This document shows positions 21,519 through 30,807 of a stretch of DNA of 35,316 nt, piece by piece; the first letter of the stretch is position 1; every line of letters begins with the position of its first letter. Source of the stretch: Actinomadura sp. NBRC 104425 (GTDB taxonomy: Bacteria > Actinomycetota > Actinomycetes > Streptosporangiales > Streptosporangiaceae); assembly GCF_030269545.1 (NCBI RefSeq), contig NZ_BSTN01000042.1, positions 1 to 35,316 of the forward strand, written 5' to 3'. The position numbers and the translations under genes are program-made. Under the pieces are notes generated by a model that was not told the origin of the DNA, did no database searches, and was given only the letters and a program-made list of their open reading frames with translations.

Positions 21519-22502
21519 TCACCGGGCGGTGGGGCGGGCGTAGCCGACGAGGTCTGGTCGGTTGCGGAACGGGTGGACACGGACCTTGAGGCCGGTTCGC
21601 GGTGCTTCGATCATGCGGCCGTTGTCTAGGACGAGGCCGACGTGTCCGGGCGCGTGTTGCGTGCCGCCAGAGCCCTTGAAGAAGACCAGGTCGCCGGGTC
21701 GTTCTTGCCCGGCTGGCACGTGGGGCAGGGCCCGCCACTGCTCTTGAGAGGTTCGGGGGAGCGTCACGCCAGCCTGGTGCCAGGCGTAGCGGGTGAGGCC
21801 GGAACAGTCGAATCCCACGATGCCCGCGCCGCGTCCGAATCCTTCGCTGGGCCCGCTGAGGCCGCCCCCGCCCCAGGAATAGGGGGTGCCGAGCCAGCGC
21901 AAGGCGGCGCGGAGCGCGACGGCCGCCCGCCCTGACGCGGGCACGGGGACGGCCGCGCATGCCGATGCATCTGCGTCCCGACCGTATTCGGCGGCGCGCC
22001 GCAGAACCTTGCGGACGTACCAATCGGCGTGGTTATAGGCGAAGATGGCGCGTTTCATGTGGGCGGGCGCGCCGTTGGCCTTGAGGTAGCGGGCGGCGGC
22101 GGGGATCGCATCGGCGGGATCGTAGACGTCGTATCTGCCGTCGCCGTTGCCGTCGACACGGTAGGCGCGCCAAGTGCCCGGCATAAACTGCATGGGTCCG
22201 GCTGCCCCCATGTGGTTGGTTCCCGAACGGATGCCCGAGCCCGGGCCTCGGCCGTGGTCGGATTCGGCGTCTCCGATTGCCGCGAGAACCGTCCATGGGA
22301 TGCCGTACTCCGTCCCGGCCTTGACGTACAAGGCCAGGTAGGCGGGTGGGATGTCGATTTTCGCCGTGCGGCCGGGTGTGGCCTGGCACAGCCCGTCGCC
22401 CCCGCCGCCGCCCGCGCCCAGCACGGCCCCAAGGGCGCCGACAAGTAGCACCAGAACCATGAGGACGAGGGCCGCTAAGGCGATGACGGCGTGTGTCATC
22501 AT
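21519..22502 (-). CDS. Lytic transglycosylase-NlpC/P60 bifunctional cell-wall hydrolase
   Basis: This 327-residue protein starts at tandem ATGs (22502) overlapping the upstream stop. Residues 3-30 are a hydrophobic signal anchor. A soluble lytic transglycosylase domain covers about 52-170, with E80 in IGDAESDHG as candidate catalytic acid, the GAAGPMQFMPGTWRAY motif and a calcium-loop-like DGNGDGRYDVYDP. An NlpC/P60 (C40) peptidase follows at about 192-320, with C233 in FDCSGL and H287 in APGHVGLVLDNG. The pair cuts the glycan chain and the stem peptide of peptidoglycan. This is the VirB1/TraG-type tool that Gram-positive conjugation systems use to open the wall outside the membrane. It is the last well-supported gene of the operon. 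Confidence 0.9.
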   Translation of the reverse strand: MMTHAVIALAALVLMVLVLLVGALGAVLGAGGGGGDGLCQATPGRTAKIDIPPAYLALYVKAGTEYGIPWTVLAAIGDAESDHGRGPGSGIRSGTNHMGAAGPMQFMPGTWRAYRVDGNGDGRYDVYDPADAIPAAARYLKANGAPAHMKRAIFAYNHADWYVRKVLRRAAEYGRDADASACAAVPVPASGRAAVALRAALRWLGTPYSWGGGGLSGPSEGFGRGAGIVGFDCSGLTRYAWHQAGVTLPRTSQEQWRALPHVPAGQERPGDLVFFKGSGGTQHAPGHVGLVLDNGRMIEAPRTGLKVRVHPFRNRPDLVGYARPTAR

Positions 22503-23422
22503 CCGGCCTCGGGACTCGTGTCGGTGGAGGTCGCGGGAAACTCCCAGGCGTCCGCCAAATCGGCGAGGCGGTAGCGGGGATCGGTGACCCCGGCTGGTAG
22601 CCACACGGGACCGGCTGGCCCCTCGGGGGCGGTTGCCGAGGTATGGACGGCGGTCGCCACCGGCACGGGCGGTGTGCCGATGTGTCGGCGGAAATTCGCT
22701 TCGCGTGTGCTGCTGGGTAGCCAGAACAGCACGGGGGTGATGCGGCCGGTGACTTGCGCTTGCCGCGCGTAGGCGTGGATCTTCTTGGCCAGGCTGGTCA
22801 GGGTCTCGGTTCCGGTGTCGTGTTCGAGAAAGAACTCCAGCAGTGCGGGCGTCCGTCCGGGACGTGTCTCGGTCCAGCAGCCGAAAGCGTCGGGACGGAC
22901 GTGCTCGCCGCAGAGAGAGGCGCAGCGTCGTTCCGACCACCATGCTTCAAGGCGCGTCCCGTCGGCGCGCTGGCGAGCGTAGGCGTACAGACTGACGAAG
23001 AAGTCGTTGAGACCGACCTGATGCCCGAGCCGTTGGGACAGGGAGATGTTCAACGCGGTGTCCTGGCGGTAGCCGAGTTCTTTGACGCTCGTTCCTCGCT
23101 GGGCGGCAAGGACATGGGCGCCGGCGGGCCCGAGGACCCAATGCCAGGAGTCACGGCCGACGGGGACCCAGGGCTGGAACCGCAGTAGCGCGAAGGCCCG
23201 GTGCAACACTCGTAGCCGTTGCTGGGCCCTGGACAGGCTTGGGAAGAACACGGCGGCAAGCTGCGCGGTGGTGAGCACGCGGTGTTCCCAGACCAGGCGC
23301 AGTATCTCCCGGTCGCGGTCGGTGAGCCGACAGGCGAGGTCGGAGATCAGCTCCGGCGTCATCTTGGGTGGCCGGACGTGGCCTCCGCGTAGGCGGTTGG
23401 CGGGCTTGGCAGGCGTGGTCAT
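22499..23422 (-). CDS. Replic_Relax (replication-relaxation) family protein
   Basis: This 307-residue protein is coupled to both neighbours by 4-base overlaps. A winged-helix segment lies at about 30-100: LTDRDREILRLVWEHRVLTT, then AQLAAVFFPSLSRAQQRLRV. After it come SWHWVLGPAGAHVLAAQRG and HQVGLNDFFVSLYAYAR, ending in the ALLEFFLEHDTGTETL strand typical of this family. The family is annotated as replication-relaxation by association with plasmids and conjugative elements; the enzymatic basis is not established to my knowledge. In this operon it takes the place where a relaxase or accessory factor would be expected. The conserved acidic residues in FFLEHDTGTE resemble a metal-binding nuclease-like core, which is my inference. 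Confidence 0.85.
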   Translation of the reverse strand: MTTPAKPANRLRGGHVRPPKMTPELISDLACRLTDRDREILRLVWEHRVLTTAQLAAVFFPSLSRAQQRLRVLHRAFALLRFQPWVPVGRDSWHWVLGPAGAHVLAAQRGTSVKELGYRQDTALNISLSQRLGHQVGLNDFFVSLYAYARQRADGTRLEAWWSERRCASLCGEHVRPDAFGCWTETRPGRTPALLEFFLEHDTGTETLTSLAKKIHAYARQAQVTGRITPVLFWLPSSTREANFRRHIGTPPVPVATAVHTSATAPEGPAGPVWLPAGVTDPRYRLADLADAWEFPATSTDTSPEAG

Positions 23423-25884
23423 CGCGCTCCTTCGTGCGGGCGGTCGGTACGGGTCCGGTAGGTGGGCATGAGGCGGTCGGGGCGTGCGGCGAAGCGCTCA
23501 CGGGAGGCGGCGCGGACGGCGTCGGCGCGCCCGGGGATCACCTCGGGTAGAGGCCGGGTGCGGAAGGTGAACGCCGAGGAGACGGTGTTTCCGCTGACGA
23601 TTCGTCCGGCGGCCTGGAAGCCGCCCAGGTGCGACAGGTCGTGCGGGGTCAGCAGCGGCGCGACGTGGTGAGCGAGGTCGGTCGCGTCTTCGGGTGAGAC
23701 GGTGAAATAGATCTTGTTGCGGGCGTCGGCCGATACCGCCTCGCGTAGGTCCTTGGGCAGCTGAGACAGGTGCTGATGGGCCAGGACGAGAGAAAAACGG
23801 TAGGCGCGGGCTTCGGCGAGGATGTCAGAGATCGAGCCGGGCAGGTTGAGGAAGTTGTGCGCCTCGTCGACGTATGCGGCGGCGTCTGGCCGGTCGGTCT
23901 CGGTGAGGCGGGCGCGTGGAGTGATGGCCTGCCAGGCGTGCGCGAGCAGCAACGATCCGCACAGGCGCGCCGCATCTTCGCCGAGTACTCCCTTGGGGAG
24001 CCGGGCCAGGATGAGGCCGCCGCCGTCCAGGATTCGGCCGAGGTTGACCGTGGAGGCGGTTCCGGACAGGGCATCGCGCACGAAGGGACGCAACAGGACG
24101 GCGCGGAGTTTGTTCATGACCGGGCTGATCACGGCGGCGCGGGCGGCGGGTGACAGCTCCTCGTAGGAGGACCAGAATCCCCGCAGAAGCGGATCACCGA
24201 TCTTGGCGACCACGTCGGCGCGGTACGCGCTGTCGGTGAGCAGGTTGGGAATCTCGCTGAGCGTTGCCCGCGGGCCATGGGCCTTGATGAGGGTGAGGCA
24301 TGCGGACCGCATCAGGTCGTCCAGCCTCGGACCCCAAGCGGAGGAGAAGCAGCGGCGGAAGGTCGTGACGATCGACTCGGCCGCAAAGGCCGGATCGGGC
24401 CCGGCGAGGACGTTGATGCATGGTGGCGGTCCGGCCTCGGTGGGATCGAACACCACCGTCGTGCCGATGGCGCGCTCGGGCAGCCGGTCCAGGACGTCGG
24501 TGATGAGGTCGCCTTTGGGGTCGATGACCAGGGCGCCTCGCCGGGCGTGCGCGTCGCCCAAGATGAGGTTGGCCAGGAAGGTGGATTTGCCGACGCCGGT
24601 CTGGCCGAGCACGTGGACATGCTGGCGGGCACCGGCCACGGGCAGCGCGACAGGGCGCCGATCACTGGTTTCGGCGTCGCCGAGAATCCGCACGGACCGA
24701 TCCGGGCCACCGGAAGGGACGGCCGGGGACGGCGCGACAGGTGCGGCTCCCGCCCGGGTGACCCCCGGGGCGGCCAGGTCGTGGGGCAGGTGAGCGAGTG
24801 CGGCGAGTTCGGCCACCGACAGCAGGTAGCCCCGGCCGAGATGGCGGGTGGCCATCCGGGCCGCTGGGGAACGCAGGCGCTTGCGGCGTAGGTACTGGTG
24901 GCTTGAGGAGTAGAGGGCGAACGTCGAGGCGAGTTCATGGGCGTGCCCGCGCAGCCATCCTTGCGCTGCGTCTCCGTGGCGGCGGGTGGTCGCCACGGCG
25001 TAGACGATCTGTACCTCGAACCGCGGCTGCTGTGCCTTGGCGAGGACCGCTCGCACCTGTTCGGCGCGTTCGGGATGCATGCGAGCAAGCTCGCCTGAGC
25101 TGGGGTGACCCGATCCGCTGCCGGGTGTGAGCAGATCGAAGACCCGGCCTTGGGGCGCAGTGGAGCGCCCCCCGCGTAGCGCCGAGGCGGCACGGAAGGC
25201 ACGGTGAAGACGACGGCCCACGGTCGGCCGGGCGAGAACCTGAACGGCGGCGTACTCGCCGTGGCCCAGGTTGGAGACCGCGCCGAGTAGCGCGCGCAAC
25301 GGGTCGGCCTTGTGGTCGGTGGCGAGCGGGAAGTGATCCGGATGGGCGACGACGAGGCGGCCTCCGGCGGACGAGGCCTCGATGGGGAGGGGCGGGGTGG
25401 CGTGTGTGGTGCTGATGGTGGCGCCCGGCCACGCGGACCTGACCGCCTTCTCTACCACGCCTGGCGGAACGGTGCCCGGTACCCAGACCTGGACGCGCAG
25501 GCCGTCGGCGTCGGCCACGTACTCCCAAGCCACGTGCGGCTGTCCGAACAGCGCGCGTTTCCACCACGGGCCGGCCAGGCCGACGAGGTGACGCCACCAT
25601 GCCGCCGCGCTGGTCTCCTCGACTTTCGGCGGTACGGCGATCTCGATGAGACGCGCGCCGTCGGTGTAACGGTGGTGCCGCCACTGCCACACCAGCGAGC
25701 GCGCACCGGCAAGCGCAGCTGCTGCGGCGAAGGTGGTCCCCACGATGCTCGCTCCGTAGGGGACGCAGCGCTCGGCGAGCTGGGTGGGGTCTTGGATCAG
25801 CTGGCCGATGAGGTTGTCGAGGTGGTCTGTCCATCCGCCGGCGGCGGGAAGGAGACCGGAAAGGGCAAAGTCGGTGAGATTCAC
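23419..25884 (-). CDS. VirD4/TraG-like coupling ATPase
   Basis: This is an 821-residue protein. GTG 25884 overlaps the VirB4 stop (GTGA). Residues 43-62 are a hydrophobic helix. Walker A GQTGVGKST is at 427-435, with IDPKGDLITDVL following. Walker B AAYVDEAHNF is at 668-677, and SLVLAHQHLSQLP with a late ARNKIYF motif matches the TraG/TraD C-terminal ATPase. The first 400 residues are a long domain specific to actinomycete systems. Coupling proteins are hexameric ATPases at the inner membrane that feed the relaxase-DNA complex into the channel. Position next to VirB4 and Replic_Relax supports the role. The ATP motifs look intact. Confidence 0.88.
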   Translation of the reverse strand: MNLTDFALSGLLPAAGGWTDHLDNLIGQLIQDPTQLAERCVPYGASIVGTTFAAAAALAGARSLVWQWRHHRYTDGARLIEIAVPPKVEETSAAAWWRHLVGLAGPWWKRALFGQPHVAWEYVADADGLRVQVWVPGTVPPGVVEKAVRSAWPGATISTTHATPPLPIEASSAGGRLVVAHPDHFPLATDHKADPLRALLGAVSNLGHGEYAAVQVLARPTVGRRLHRAFRAASALRGGRSTAPQGRVFDLLTPGSGSGHPSSGELARMHPERAEQVRAVLAKAQQPRFEVQIVYAVATTRRHGDAAQGWLRGHAHELASTFALYSSSHQYLRRKRLRSPAARMATRHLGRGYLLSVAELAALAHLPHDLAAPGVTRAGAAPVAPSPAVPSGGPDRSVRILGDAETSDRRPVALPVAGARQHVHVLGQTGVGKSTFLANLILGDAHARRGALVIDPKGDLITDVLDRLPERAIGTTVVFDPTEAGPPPCINVLAGPDPAFAAESIVTTFRRCFSSAWGPRLDDLMRSACLTLIKAHGPRATLSEIPNLLTDSAYRADVVAKIGDPLLRGFWSSYEELSPAARAAVISPVMNKLRAVLLRPFVRDALSGTASTVNLGRILDGGGLILARLPKGVLGEDAARLCGSLLLAHAWQAITPRARLTETDRPDAAAYVDEAHNFLNLPGSISDILAEARAYRFSLVLAHQHLSQLPKDLREAVSADARNKIYFTVSPEDATDLAHHVAPLLTPHDLSHLGGFQAAGRIVSGNTVSSAFTFRTRPLPEVIPGRADAVRAASRERFAARPDRLMPTYRTRTDRPHEGAR

Positions 25885-27692
25885 AGCGGGTCTTCCGTCT
25901 GGTGGTCGGCTTCGGAGGCGTCGCGTGTGGCGAGTTCGGCGGGATCGGTGGTCGCGAGGTTGTGCTCGAATGCGCTGGCCTGCGCGCGGAACGCGGCTCG
26001 ATCCCCACTGGTGGCGCCCGCGCACAGCAGACCTTCGCCGCGTTCGGCCGACAGCAGGAACGCCCGCTCCCCGCCGGTCAGGCCGAAGGTGTCGGTGATC
26101 TGGTCGATGACCTGTGGTGCCTGCCGGAGGAGGATTTGGGTGGCGGCGTTGGAGATGACCGCGCGGCCCAGGTCGGAACCGAGGAGGTCGGCGGCGTCCT
26201 GGGTGACCACCGCCAGCCCTGCCCAGTGCTTGCGCGCGCTCTTGGCCAGCCGATAGAGGAACTTGGCGCCCTCGGTCTGTTGCATGAGGGTCCACGCCTC
26301 GTCGACCACTACCAGGCGGCGTCTACGGTCGGACGGATTGGCCACGCGCCGCCAGATCGCGTCCAGCGCCAGCAGTATCCCCACCGGTCGCACCTCGTCC
26401 GGGAGATCCCGCAGCGAGAACACGATCAGGTGCCCGTCCGGTCGGGTGGTGGTCGCACCGGCGAACAGTCCCCGATAGGAACCGGTCACGTAGGGGGCGA
26501 GGCGTGACGCCAGTTCGGCGGCCTCCGGCGCGTGGTTCTCCCTCAGTTGGGCGACCAGGTCGGCCAGCAGCGGCGCTGCTCGTTTCCACGTGCGCGGATC
26601 GGACGTGATGCCCTTGCGGGCGTAGGTGGCGATCACCGCGTTGTCCAGGATCGCTCGCGTCGCCGAGGGCAGCGGCTCGCCGAGCATCGCCGCGACCAGC
26701 GTTTGAAGGAAGAGGGCGCGGCGGATCAGGGTGTCGTCGCCCTGCCCTTCGGGAAGGTCGAAGGGGTTGAAGCAGACCGCGGGAGCGCCGAGGGCGATGT
26801 GGGTTCCGCCGACCGCCTCGGCCATGCGCCGGTATTCGTCTTCCGGGTCGATCACGGCGACCTCGACGCCGTGATACGACAGCCGCAGCGCTTCGAGCTT
26901 GGTGAAGTAGGACTTACCCGCGCCCGAACGGGCGATGGTGACGGAGTTGTAGTTGTCTTGGCCGAACCGGTCCCACAGCACCACCCCGGAGGAGTAAGCG
27001 TTCAACCCGTACAGCACCGGCACGTCACCGAGCCGGGGTCGCAAGTCGGGTGAGGTGAACGGGAACGCCGCAGCGAGCGCGCCGGTGTCGAACGCGCGCC
27101 GGATCCCCAAAGTGTCCGATGCCAGCGGCAGCGTCGCGACCCAGCCCTGCAAGGCGCGGAACGTGACGGGCTGGGCGTCCAGCAGCAGTGAAGCCGCCAG
27201 CGCGCGGACGCGTTGAGTCTCGGCTTCCAACTCGTCGGCGTCCGCGGCGTGCACGGTGAGATACAGCCCCAGCCGGAAGAGACGTCCGTGACCTCGCGCC
27301 AAAGACGCGGCCAGTTCGGCGGCGTCGTCTGCGGCGGCCTCTGCCGCGAAGTCGGCCAGGCGTCCTCGTTCGGCGTCGGCGCGGGAGGAGGACTCCAGCC
27401 GGGCGAGCTGGCGGCGTAGCCGTTGGGCTGCGACCAGGGGAGGTACCGGTTCGATGTGCAGGGAGACATCCAGGTGGCCGGGGTAGGTCAGCAACGGCTC
27501 CAACCAGCCCGCGCTGACTTCTCGCGGGTAGCCGGCCACGGCGAAAGAAGCACACGCTCCTCCGGGCAGTTCCACCGATCGCGCACCGACTCGAAGCGCA
27601 TGCGGAGCCGGTACGGTCGGCGGCTCCTCGCACTGCATGAGGTGACCGCCGGTGGTCAGGTCGGCCTTGTGTCGTCTGATGGGGTTCTTCAT
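25881..27692 (-). CDS. VirB4-family conjugation ATPase
   Basis: This is a 603-residue protein with the start overlapping the PrgI-like stop (ATGA). The N-terminal third is the VirB4/CagE N-domain. Walker A is ARSGAGKSYFTK from residue 254, VIDPEDEYRRM follows near 280, and Walker B is RRLVVVDEAWTLM near 458-470. AVVTQDAADLL and ISNAATQILLRQ complete the hallmark C-terminal signatures. VirB4 is the universal ATPase of type IV secretion; it energises pilin extraction and channel assembly at the membrane. This length is on the short side of normal, as in other Gram-positive elements. Confidence 0.93.
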   Translation of the reverse strand: MKNPIRRHKADLTTGGHLMQCEEPPTVPAPHALRVGARSVELPGGACASFAVAGYPREVSAGWLEPLLTYPGHLDVSLHIEPVPPLVAAQRLRRQLARLESSSRADAERGRLADFAAEAAADDAAELAASLARGHGRLFRLGLYLTVHAADADELEAETQRVRALAASLLLDAQPVTFRALQGWVATLPLASDTLGIRRAFDTGALAAAFPFTSPDLRPRLGDVPVLYGLNAYSSGVVLWDRFGQDNYNSVTIARSGAGKSYFTKLEALRLSYHGVEVAVIDPEDEYRRMAEAVGGTHIALGAPAVCFNPFDLPEGQGDDTLIRRALFLQTLVAAMLGEPLPSATRAILDNAVIATYARKGITSDPRTWKRAAPLLADLVAQLRENHAPEAAELASRLAPYVTGSYRGLFAGATTTRPDGHLIVFSLRDLPDEVRPVGILLALDAIWRRVANPSDRRRRLVVVDEAWTLMQQTEGAKFLYRLAKSARKHWAGLAVVTQDAADLLGSDLGRAVISNAATQILLRQAPQVIDQITDTFGLTGGERAFLLSAERGEGLLCAGATSGDRAAFRAQASAFEHNLATTDPAELATRDASEADHQTEDPL

Positions 27693-28678
27693 TGCGGGGC
27701 CTCCTCGGGCTGGTGGGTTGTGACGACCTCCTGGGGGTCGGCGGTGGTGGCAAGGGGCGGTTCGCCGGGCGACAGCGACTCGGCGAGCACCTGTACGCAG
27801 GTGGGGCCGTCCAAAACCTCGGCGGCGATTCCAAGCACCGCCAGTGCGTGGACGGCCTCCTCCGCGCGCCGCAGAACCACGGCGGCCCCGGCCTGGCGTG
27901 CCGTCCGGCGCTGCGTGCCGCGTGCCCAGGGCCGCGCCTGAGGCCGGCCGGGCAGGTGGTCGCGGATGACGATGAGGACTTCGCGGACGAGCAGGTCACG
28001 CGCGCTGCTCAGTTCGGCCAGGTAGGCGGCGTGGCCCTCGGCGGCTTCTTCCAACGCGGGATCAGGCAGGTGGGGCGCGGCCTCGGCGACTTGTCGTGCG
28101 AGGTCGGACAGGTCCACGGCTCGCGTGCGTACGAGGATCTGCGCGGGTGCATCCAGAGAGTTGAGCCACCGGCCGAAGGCGGTGACGAGGGCGGCTTGTT
28201 CGGCGTGGGTCCGCAAGGCGAACGTGATCGTGCCTGCTCGCACCATCACGGCTGTTCCGCCGTCCGCGAGTTCGAGAACGCCGTCTTGGCGGACCGTGCG
28301 CACGGGGAGCCGCAACGGTTCGGGCAGCCGTCCGCGCACTCGACACCATGGGGGCGGCGGCTCTATGCCTTCTGGGGCGTGAACGCGTTCCCGTGGGTGG
28401 CGAAGGTGGTCGAGCGCGGCCAAGGCGAATCGGTCCAGGCTCATTCCGTCCCGGCGGGCTGTGGCAAGCACCAATCCGGCCGCGACGATCGGGAACACGG
28501 CCGCCACCACGGCGGGCAGCGGCAGCCACGGCGAGGTCACCAAGTAGACCCACAACCCCACGGCGGCGGTAGCGGCCAAGATGGCGAGCTGCCGGACGGT
28601 GAGGCCGTAAAGGATCTTGTCGGGTTGGTCGACGTCGGCGGGAATCTTGGCGGTCAGCGCTTCGTCGTCACGGGTCAC
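27689..28678 (-). CDS. PrgI/VirB3-like membrane protein with long C-terminal extension
   Basis: This is a 329-residue protein. The PrgI signature is at the N-terminus: AKIPADVDQPDKILYGLTVR, then QLAILAATAAVGLWVY and a second helix VVAAVFPIVAAGLVLAT (about 52-72), followed by RDGMSLDRFALAALDHLR. PrgI proteins are the VirB3 counterpart of Gram-positive systems and work with VirB4. The remaining 220 residues form a soluble alpha-beta domain with no known name (SCO6880-like proteins have comparable extensions). The stop overlaps the VirB4 start and its own start overlaps the stop of the TrbL-like gene. Confidence 0.85.
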   Translation of the reverse strand: MTRDDEALTAKIPADVDQPDKILYGLTVRQLAILAATAAVGLWVYLVTSPWLPLPAVVAAVFPIVAAGLVLATARRDGMSLDRFALAALDHLRHPRERVHAPEGIEPPPPWCRVRGRLPEPLRLPVRTVRQDGVLELADGGTAVMVRAGTITFALRTHAEQAALVTAFGRWLNSLDAPAQILVRTRAVDLSDLARQVAEAAPHLPDPALEEAAEGHAAYLAELSSARDLLVREVLIVIRDHLPGRPQARPWARGTQRRTARQAGAAVVLRRAEEAVHALAVLGIAAEVLDGPTCVQVLAESLSPGEPPLATTADPQEVVTTHQPEEAPQ

Positions 28679-30369
28679 CGCGTCCTCCTGGGCTTCTTGG
28701 GCGGGTCGAGGCGCAAGGTGAGCTGCCGGGGCGGTGCGGGCCGCTTGGGCATCCCCGGGAACATCAGCTGTCGCGACCGCACACGCGGCCGAACCGGAGG
28801 CGGTGGTGGCGTCGGCGGGCGTGGCACGCGGGTGGCATGGATGGGCAAAGCCAGTTGCACCGGTCGCTTGGCACCCGGCTTGCCGGGGATGCGGACGGGC
28901 AATGCGAGCTGTGTCGCCCGTCCTTGCTTGCCGTTCCGGTCGCGCTCGGGTCGCACGTCTCCTCCTCGCTCAGATGGCGGGCCGTCCGGGCTGCTCTGCG
29001 CATTCGGCGGCGTCTTGCGGAGATTGATCGGTGGCGAAGGAGGGCCAGAGTCATCACGATTTCGGGGAGGGATCAGTTGCGCAGGTTCGCCGCCATCAAG
29101 CCGCCGAGGCTTGGTGGGGCCTGGCCTGCTGGGTGGCCGTCGCACACTACGGGCCGCGGCGCCCTTGCCGGCCTTCCCCAGGAGGGCACCGATGCCGCGG
29201 TAGAGCACGAAGGTTTTGATCAGTTGGCCGAGCAGCCGCGGCTGCGCCGGACGCCAGACCGTACGGGCCACCCAACCTGGTATCCGGATCAGCACCATCA
29301 GCAGACCGATCGCCAACAGCAGATCGAGGAGGTCGTTCTTGCTCGGGATACCGAGCACGATGCCGTCGCCGTCCGCGGGCTCGGTCAACAGCACGTGAAA
29401 CGCGGTCACCAGGACAAGCGACTGGCAGTCCTGGATCGCCAAGATCCCCGTGATGCCGCGCCACCACAGACGGGCCAGTCCATCGGTCATCGGCAACGCG
29501 TGGAACATCAACGCCAAGGGGGCGGCTGAGATGAGAACCATGGTGATGGCCAGACGCATCACGTAGATGAAGGCCACGCACACCGCGAGAGCGATCACCA
29601 CCAGCCCGACGAGCAACATGAACGCGCCGCCGCTCGTCACATTGGTCAGCAGGCCGCTGTCAAGGGTCGTGGCGAGGCCGTGGACGGTGATCTTCTCCGG
29701 GCCGGACTCCAGGAAGCAGCGGGCCAGCGCATTGGCGACGCTGATCCCATACCCGATGACGATCAGACTGAGATTGGCCGCCGCGAACGCCAGCACCAGC
29801 CGCGGCAGCAACTCCTTGGGCGACAGCTCGCCCGGCACACACTGGCCCGCCATCAGCAGCACGCCCGCGACCGTGACCAGCAGAACGAAGCAGGTATTGG
29901 CGATCGTCTGAGAGACGCCCCACACCTCGCGCACCCGCCGCATGCTCGCCGAGTCGATCTCCGGCGTGCCCAACGCCGTGGCGGCCACGAACTCCAGCAC
30001 GGGCCTCTTCGCCGAGTTCAGCATGTCGGCCAACCATCCGTTGACCGCCTTCTTGGTCTTGCACCCGACGTCGAGGAACCCGCAGCCGTCCTTGTCCGCA
30101 GGCTGTTGCAGGTTCTTGGCCGGGGAGGCGGGGTCCTGCGCCCATGTACCGGGGGAGGGCTCACACCACGTCTCCGGCGTCGGGTTGAGGCCTCGGGCTT
30201 TTTGGGCTTTGCCAGAGCAGGTGCCCGTCGCCGTCGCCTTGGGGCTTGGGGACGGCGACGGCGGGGCGGTGGTGCGGGCGTCGGCGGTCTCAGCGAACGG
30301 CAGACCCGTAAGGAGGATCACCGTCCACACCACCAGTGGCACCCACCTTGCGGAGGCAGACGGTGTCAT
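28675..30369 (-). CDS. TrbL/VirB6-like polytopic membrane protein
   Basis: This is a 564-residue protein. After a signal-like hydrophobic start and a Pro/Ser/Thr-rich stretch comes 'PADKDGCGFLDVGCKTKKAV', a short Cys-containing lead into the membrane part. Helices follow, for example TIANTCFVLLVTVAGVLLMA, LVLAFAAANLSLIVIGYGIS, FMLLVGLVVIALAVCVAFIY and LDLLLAIGLLMVLIRIPGWV. At least five or six segments lie between residues 140 and 390. The C-terminal 170 residues are cytoplasmic, basic and Pro-rich with repeated LALP/QLxLP motifs, perhaps a docking tail. VirB6/TrbL proteins form the inner-membrane channel platform. It overlaps the upstream pilin gene by 4 bases. Confidence 0.8.
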   Translation of the reverse strand: MTPSASARWVPLVVWTVILLTGLPFAETADARTTAPPSPSPSPKATATGTCSGKAQKARGLNPTPETWCEPSPGTWAQDPASPAKNLQQPADKDGCGFLDVGCKTKKAVNGWLADMLNSAKRPVLEFVAATALGTPEIDSASMRRVREVWGVSQTIANTCFVLLVTVAGVLLMAGQCVPGELSPKELLPRLVLAFAAANLSLIVIGYGISVANALARCFLESGPEKITVHGLATTLDSGLLTNVTSGGAFMLLVGLVVIALAVCVAFIYVMRLAITMVLISAAPLALMFHALPMTDGLARLWWRGITGILAIQDCQSLVLVTAFHVLLTEPADGDGIVLGIPSKNDLLDLLLAIGLLMVLIRIPGWVARTVWRPAQPRLLGQLIKTFVLYRGIGALLGKAGKGAAARSVRRPPSRPGPTKPRRLDGGEPAQLIPPRNRDDSGPPSPPINLRKTPPNAQSSPDGPPSERGGDVRPERDRNGKQGRATQLALPVRIPGKPGAKRPVQLALPIHATRVPRPPTPPPPPVRPRVRSRQLMFPGMPKRPAPPRQLTLRLDPPKKPRRTR

Positions 30370-30776
30370 GCTGTGCCCACGATCTGCTGCAAGATTTTGA
30401 CCAGCACCGGAGCCAGGACCGCGACGCCGTATCCGATGGCCGAGTAGCGCAACGTTTTCTTGGCCGCCTCGACCTCGCCGGGATCACCGCCGGCGAGGAT
30501 GTAGCGGACTCCGCCTATCGTGGCGAACAAGGTCGCCAGGCCGACCAGAAGCCCAACGATGACGTTGCGCAGATTGGCGATGACCTGTTCCAGCGAGTTC
30601 ACCGCGACCAGCCGCGTACTCCCTTCGGCGATGCCGGGCACGGTGAGCGAGGCGACGACGCAGCCCACCGTCCACAGCACGGCCGCCGCCAAGAGCCGGG
30701 TCCGACTCACCCGGCAGCCCTGTCGGCAGGGGCGGTTGCAAGCGGCTGGTTGCAAAGAGCGGTATCGGGTGTCCAC
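30366..30776 (-). CDS. VirB2/TrbC-like pilin protein
   Basis: This is a 136-residue protein. GTG 30776 has GGAGG 6 bases upstream, which supports this long start over the internal GTG 30710 at VSRTRLL. The protein has a basic N-terminus with four cysteines, a hydrophobic signal-like helix at about 27-48 and then two more helices at about 72-95 (VIVGLLVGLATLFATIGGVR) and 113-133. The loop between them carries AGGDPGEVEAAKKTLR. This is the small cyclically simple pilin layout of VirB2 proteins in Gram-positive systems. First gene of the conjugation operon. Confidence 0.8.
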   Translation of the reverse strand: MDTRYRSLQPAACNRPCRQGCRVSRTRLLAAAVLWTVGCVVASLTVPGIAEGSTRLVAVNSLEQVIANLRNVIVGLLVGLATLFATIGGVRYILAGGDPGEVEAAKKTLRYSAIGYGVAVLAPVLVKILQQIVGTA

Positions 30777-30807
30777 GGCAGGCCTCCGAAAGAGCGTGTG
30801 CGGGTTC

